From assembly GCA_013306675.1 (NCBI GenBank), contig JABLUY010000130.1:40574-104573 (forward strand): a DNA stretch of 64,000 nucleotides, given 5' to 3'. Source of the stretch: Thraustochytrium sp. TN22 (taxonomy: Eukaryota; Sar; Bigyra; Thraustochytrida; Thraustochytriidae). The position numbers and the translations under genes are program-made. Under the pieces are notes generated by a model. That model was not told where the DNA came from. It made no database searches and saw only the letters and a list, made by a program, of their open reading frames with translations. Positions within the stretch are counted from its first letter, which is position 1. Every line of letters begins with the position of its first letter. Positions 63,101-64,000 of the stretch are shown here, in pieces.

Positions 63101-63504
63101 GCGAGCACAACTTTACCGCCGCTACCAGTCTGCAGGCCGTCATGGATGGCGTCGGCGACCTCTTCTTCTACGATGCCACCCAGGAGCTGCTCTTCTTCCG
63201 CCTCGTGTGGCAGAACCCGTGGGGGCTGGACTTTAGCCAGCCACCGGGCTATGGAGTGCAAGGCAACACAGTGTACTTTGAGCACTCCAACATTCGTCTC
63301 CCACCCATTATGTGGGGCGGCCATGTTGAGCTCAACGTCACCGGCATCATCGACAACGGGCCCACCTCACCCCCCACCACCTCCACCGGCACCCAGCCGC
63401 CAGTCTCCTCCTCCTCCGCCGCCGCGAAGAAATTCCCTCCCAGCTGGTATTTGGCGCTATCCCTTGTTTCTGTATTCCTCCTCACTGCGTGCAGGATGGA
63501 TTAA
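60136..63504 (+). CDS. G8-domain, CEMIP/PKHD1L-like secreted or anchored protein, two exons
   Basis: Read from ATG 60136, which begins a clear signal peptide (MTAAMAVAAAVMLVLALAQQ, cleavage near AHAQC). Exons 60136-61749 and 61906-63504 give about 1070 aa. Residues about 80-205 match the G8 domain (LLAWEDAGTWGGSVPAHGADV, then VLVSGC, LISVPATSELIF, LVMGS). Parallel-beta-helix segments follow, including ARYPYHLHLVGD and CATIHGTNNTLMQDNVAYD, as in CEMIP/TMEM2 hyaluronidase-type and fibrocystin-like proteins. The junction STGYWWV joined to MAGCIYVGG matches the family pattern. A Pro/Thr/Ser stalk and hydrophobic tail (WYLALSLVSVFLLTA, four residues from the end) suggest a GPI-anchor signal. Substrate unknown. 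Confidence 0.88.
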   Translation: MTAAMAVAAAVMLVLALAQQAHAQCTPTSRTSASAYAADSGFATAGLVNMASATENIQLRFTPNSPPVGWDASSNCPHAASGLLAWEDAGTWGGSVPAHGADVTLPSGSKVLVSGCSIAAGTVFGLISVPATSELIFADEDITFEATGMDVQGKLVMGSETCRINSQVVVTLHGSRPVSVPAAATYKGIVASGSGALDLHGGIYHPTWTRLAATASPGDTDIYLMHRVNWRAGQQVVLTGTEFKDSRDWHRNEERTVSSVAISGEFSRVTLTQALQYTHYGGQEYQGEVGLLSRNIVIQGEASSSEPTDTSPAVCSDDTFRSYPCEDTYLTGFGGHTMAAGPDATARFEGVELYRMGQTNALARYPYHLHLVGDGGSRSYLKHSSMHHTFYRCATIHGTNNTLMQDNVAYDAIGQCYYSGEDGVEVNNTLAYNLAAHVHFIGYPQTAGAQFMYDVYGHDNLIQPADTTASGFYITNAYNRYYGNAASGGYAGFAIVKLPRPIMNFQTTDELPPGLAPDQRPMLEFDGNSCHSTGYWWVVRFSLVLFLVVFLSCGHACVQHASHRITSRRIASDEYSQAGSKLTPSPRTSQMAGCIYVGGLLEHVGDTTQLMYNPGRQVFGRDTHCLTNPESTNIYERYTTCPLVMNNTKVFLSNWGLNNWGLRSTIDGIEAHDTVRAVAILGTHYVTNMLTVCRTGSFTPEQPDEGWYGTRWFDYHMGFEWYDTAQFHIIDGITFRNCGAGPTNPDDPDDHGSPVWRVLTHSDRFLPGVLQGTRNVRYENVDRSRLVVPSVPDYLSGSGWLASWLDADGSVFGAEDGSDGPKIIGAARNGVEWWNMGADCTRDADTGLWYVCDQTDPITGFRRSVASFEVVSNQFYRTQFENPDTYHLCGNGEYPRWDCPRIGSAMRLSMSGDPNTVGLPLSINTVVTGPTLGDDAWVLHFDDGPSSHVIFRTMQLDEDDLLLIALPYPPEASFSMRYYAGYWCAYAICEHNFTAATSLQAVMDGVGDLFFYDATQELLFFRLVWQNPWGLDFSQPPGYGVQGNTVYFEHSNIRLPPIMWGGHVELNVTGIIDNGPTSPPTTSTGTQPPVSSSSAAAKKFPPSWYLALSLVSVFLLTACRMD
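61750..61905 (+). other. Inferred stop-less intron (156 nt, multiple of three)
   Basis: Donor GTACGT at 61750 and acceptor CACAG ending at 61905, phase 0. The segment has no in-frame stop, so the ORF reads straight through it. It encodes an unrelated hydrophobic then basic peptide (VRFSLVLFLVVFLSCG, with a HRITSRRIASDE part) that breaks an otherwise family-like alignment. It is AT-richer than the exons and contains CATCG runs. Confidence 0.75.
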
Positions 63505-63593
63505 AAGAGTGCTTTTCATGTTGCTTGCTTGCCTTTCCGATCGAGAGCGAGTGCTGGACGGCTGTCGCCCTCCCAGACTCACAATAATGTACT

Positions 63594-64000
63594 TCATCCA
63601 AAATTATGATTCCTCACGGTCGGCCTTGAGGCAAAGGAGCCAGCTTCCTTCATCTTGAGAATGTGCACCATGCCGGACGCATCACCAGCAACGATGGTAG
63701 CGTCCCGACGGATGCGAACAGAGATGATATACTCCGTCGTGAAGCCCACCAGGACATCATTAGGCAAGATTCGGAGGTCGCTTTCTGCCGCCTCATCCGG
63801 AAGAGCGTGATGCCCTGCGTCCGGACGCGTCGCCGCGGCTTGCGCGTCCACTTGCGCACCAGTCTGCAGGTCCCAGTGCAGCACGGTGCCGCGGATGTCC
63901 TTGCTGGTGATGATGCCGCCGTCCAAAGCCACGCTGTAGACTGTTGACGTGTGCCCCTCGAGCACGTGCAGCATTTGGCCGGTGTGAGCGTCCCACACGC
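63594..64000 (-). CDS. WD40-repeat protein, 3' part only
   Basis: The reading frame enters from the right edge and ends at 63594, giving about 135 C-terminal residues. Motifs VWDAHTGQMLHVLEGHTSTV, YSVALDGGIITS and VLHWDLQTG identify two WD40 blades. A third blade reads ATIVAGDASGMVHILKM and is followed by a short tail. The protein is truncated by the window, so the full architecture (for example an NLR/NACHT-WD40 or an F-box protein) cannot be judged. It converges on the G8 gene with about 90 bp between stops. Confidence 0.82.
   Translation of the reverse strand, partial: VWDAHTGQMLHVLEGHTSTVYSVALDGGIITSKDIRGTVLHWDLQTGAQVDAQAAATRPDAGHHALPDEAAESDLRILPNDVLVGFTTEYIISVRIRRDATIVAGDASGMVHILKMKEAGSFASRPTVRNHNFG

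Noticed and set aside
1-64000. Bacterial origin or a bacterial-style gene cluster, given mostly intron-free genes and high GC
   Set aside because: The domains (SNARE, SWIB, MYST, RPAP1, TTLL, SH3, mitochondrial carrier) and three supported introns are eukaryotic, and no operons or Shine-Dalgarno pattern are evident.
1-64000. Transposons, retroelements or viral insertions
   Set aside because: I saw no reverse transcriptase, integrase, transposase or capsid-like protein and no terminal repeats flanking a coding unit.

Overview
This is a 64 kb window of GC-rich nuclear DNA from a eukaryote. The evidence is the gene content: RNA polymerase II assembly factor RPAP1, a MYST acetyltransferase, SAGA/ING-type chromatin readers, SNARE motifs, a tubulin glutamylase, a peroxisomal racemase with a C-terminal AKL signal, and an inositol 5-phosphatase with SH3 domains. 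Spliceosomal introns are rare and short. I infer three, of 92, 104 and 156 nt. High GC, few introns, compact alternating genes and a TTLL9-like ciliary enzyme fit a unicellular heterotrophic protist. A stramenopile such as a thraustochytrid (labyrinthulomycete) is my best guess, but it is inference only.

Layout. I support 25 protein genes, 24 of them complete, mostly as single ORFs. Left part (1-18 kb): a 150-bp tandem repeat partly copied from RPAP1, then RPAP1(+), a seven-helix membrane protein(-), a two-exon Tim17-like protein(+), AMACR(-), a MYST acetyltransferase(+), a small PH protein(-), a membrane protein whose 3' end is tandemly duplicated(+), a 44-copy decanucleotide array, and a C-type-lectin-like membrane protein(+). 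Middle (18-36 kb): a 1498-aa HET-like/TPR protein(+), a dysferlin-domain protein with three SNARE-like motifs(-), a small two-helix protein(+), a pepsin-type protease fused to a repetitive ectodomain(-), an H15-SWIB chromatin protein(-), and a reduced FAD-oxidoreductase-like protein(+). Right part (36-64 kb): a PH/coiled-coil protein(-), an ING-SGF29 Tudor protein(+), a mitochondrial carrier(-), an alpha/beta hydrolase(-), a protein of near-identical armadillo-like repeats(-), TTLL9(-), an N-myristoylated unknown(+), a glycerol-phosphate acyltransferase(-), an inositol polyphosphate 5-phosphatase with two SH3 domains(-), a G8-domain (CEMIP-like) ectoprotein(+), and the 3' part of a WD40 protein(-).

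There is no operon logic. Neighbours usually alternate strand, with 70-560 bp between convergent ends and 0.4-2.2 kb of extremely GC-rich, simple-repeat-laden DNA between divergent starts. Functional themes are chromatin and transcription (RPAP1, MYST, H15-SWIB, ING-SGF29), lipid and membrane traffic (AMACR, GPAT, ABHD, 5-phosphatase, SNARE-DysF, PH proteins) and surface or sensing proteins (lectin, G8, protease, HET-like/TPR, ARM-repeat). The most unusual items are the three-SNARE plus dysferlin polypeptide, the lipid-anchored HET-like/TPR protein, the ING-SGF29 chimera, the homogenised 132-bp ARM repeat array, and noncoding repeats built from an RPAP1 coding segment.
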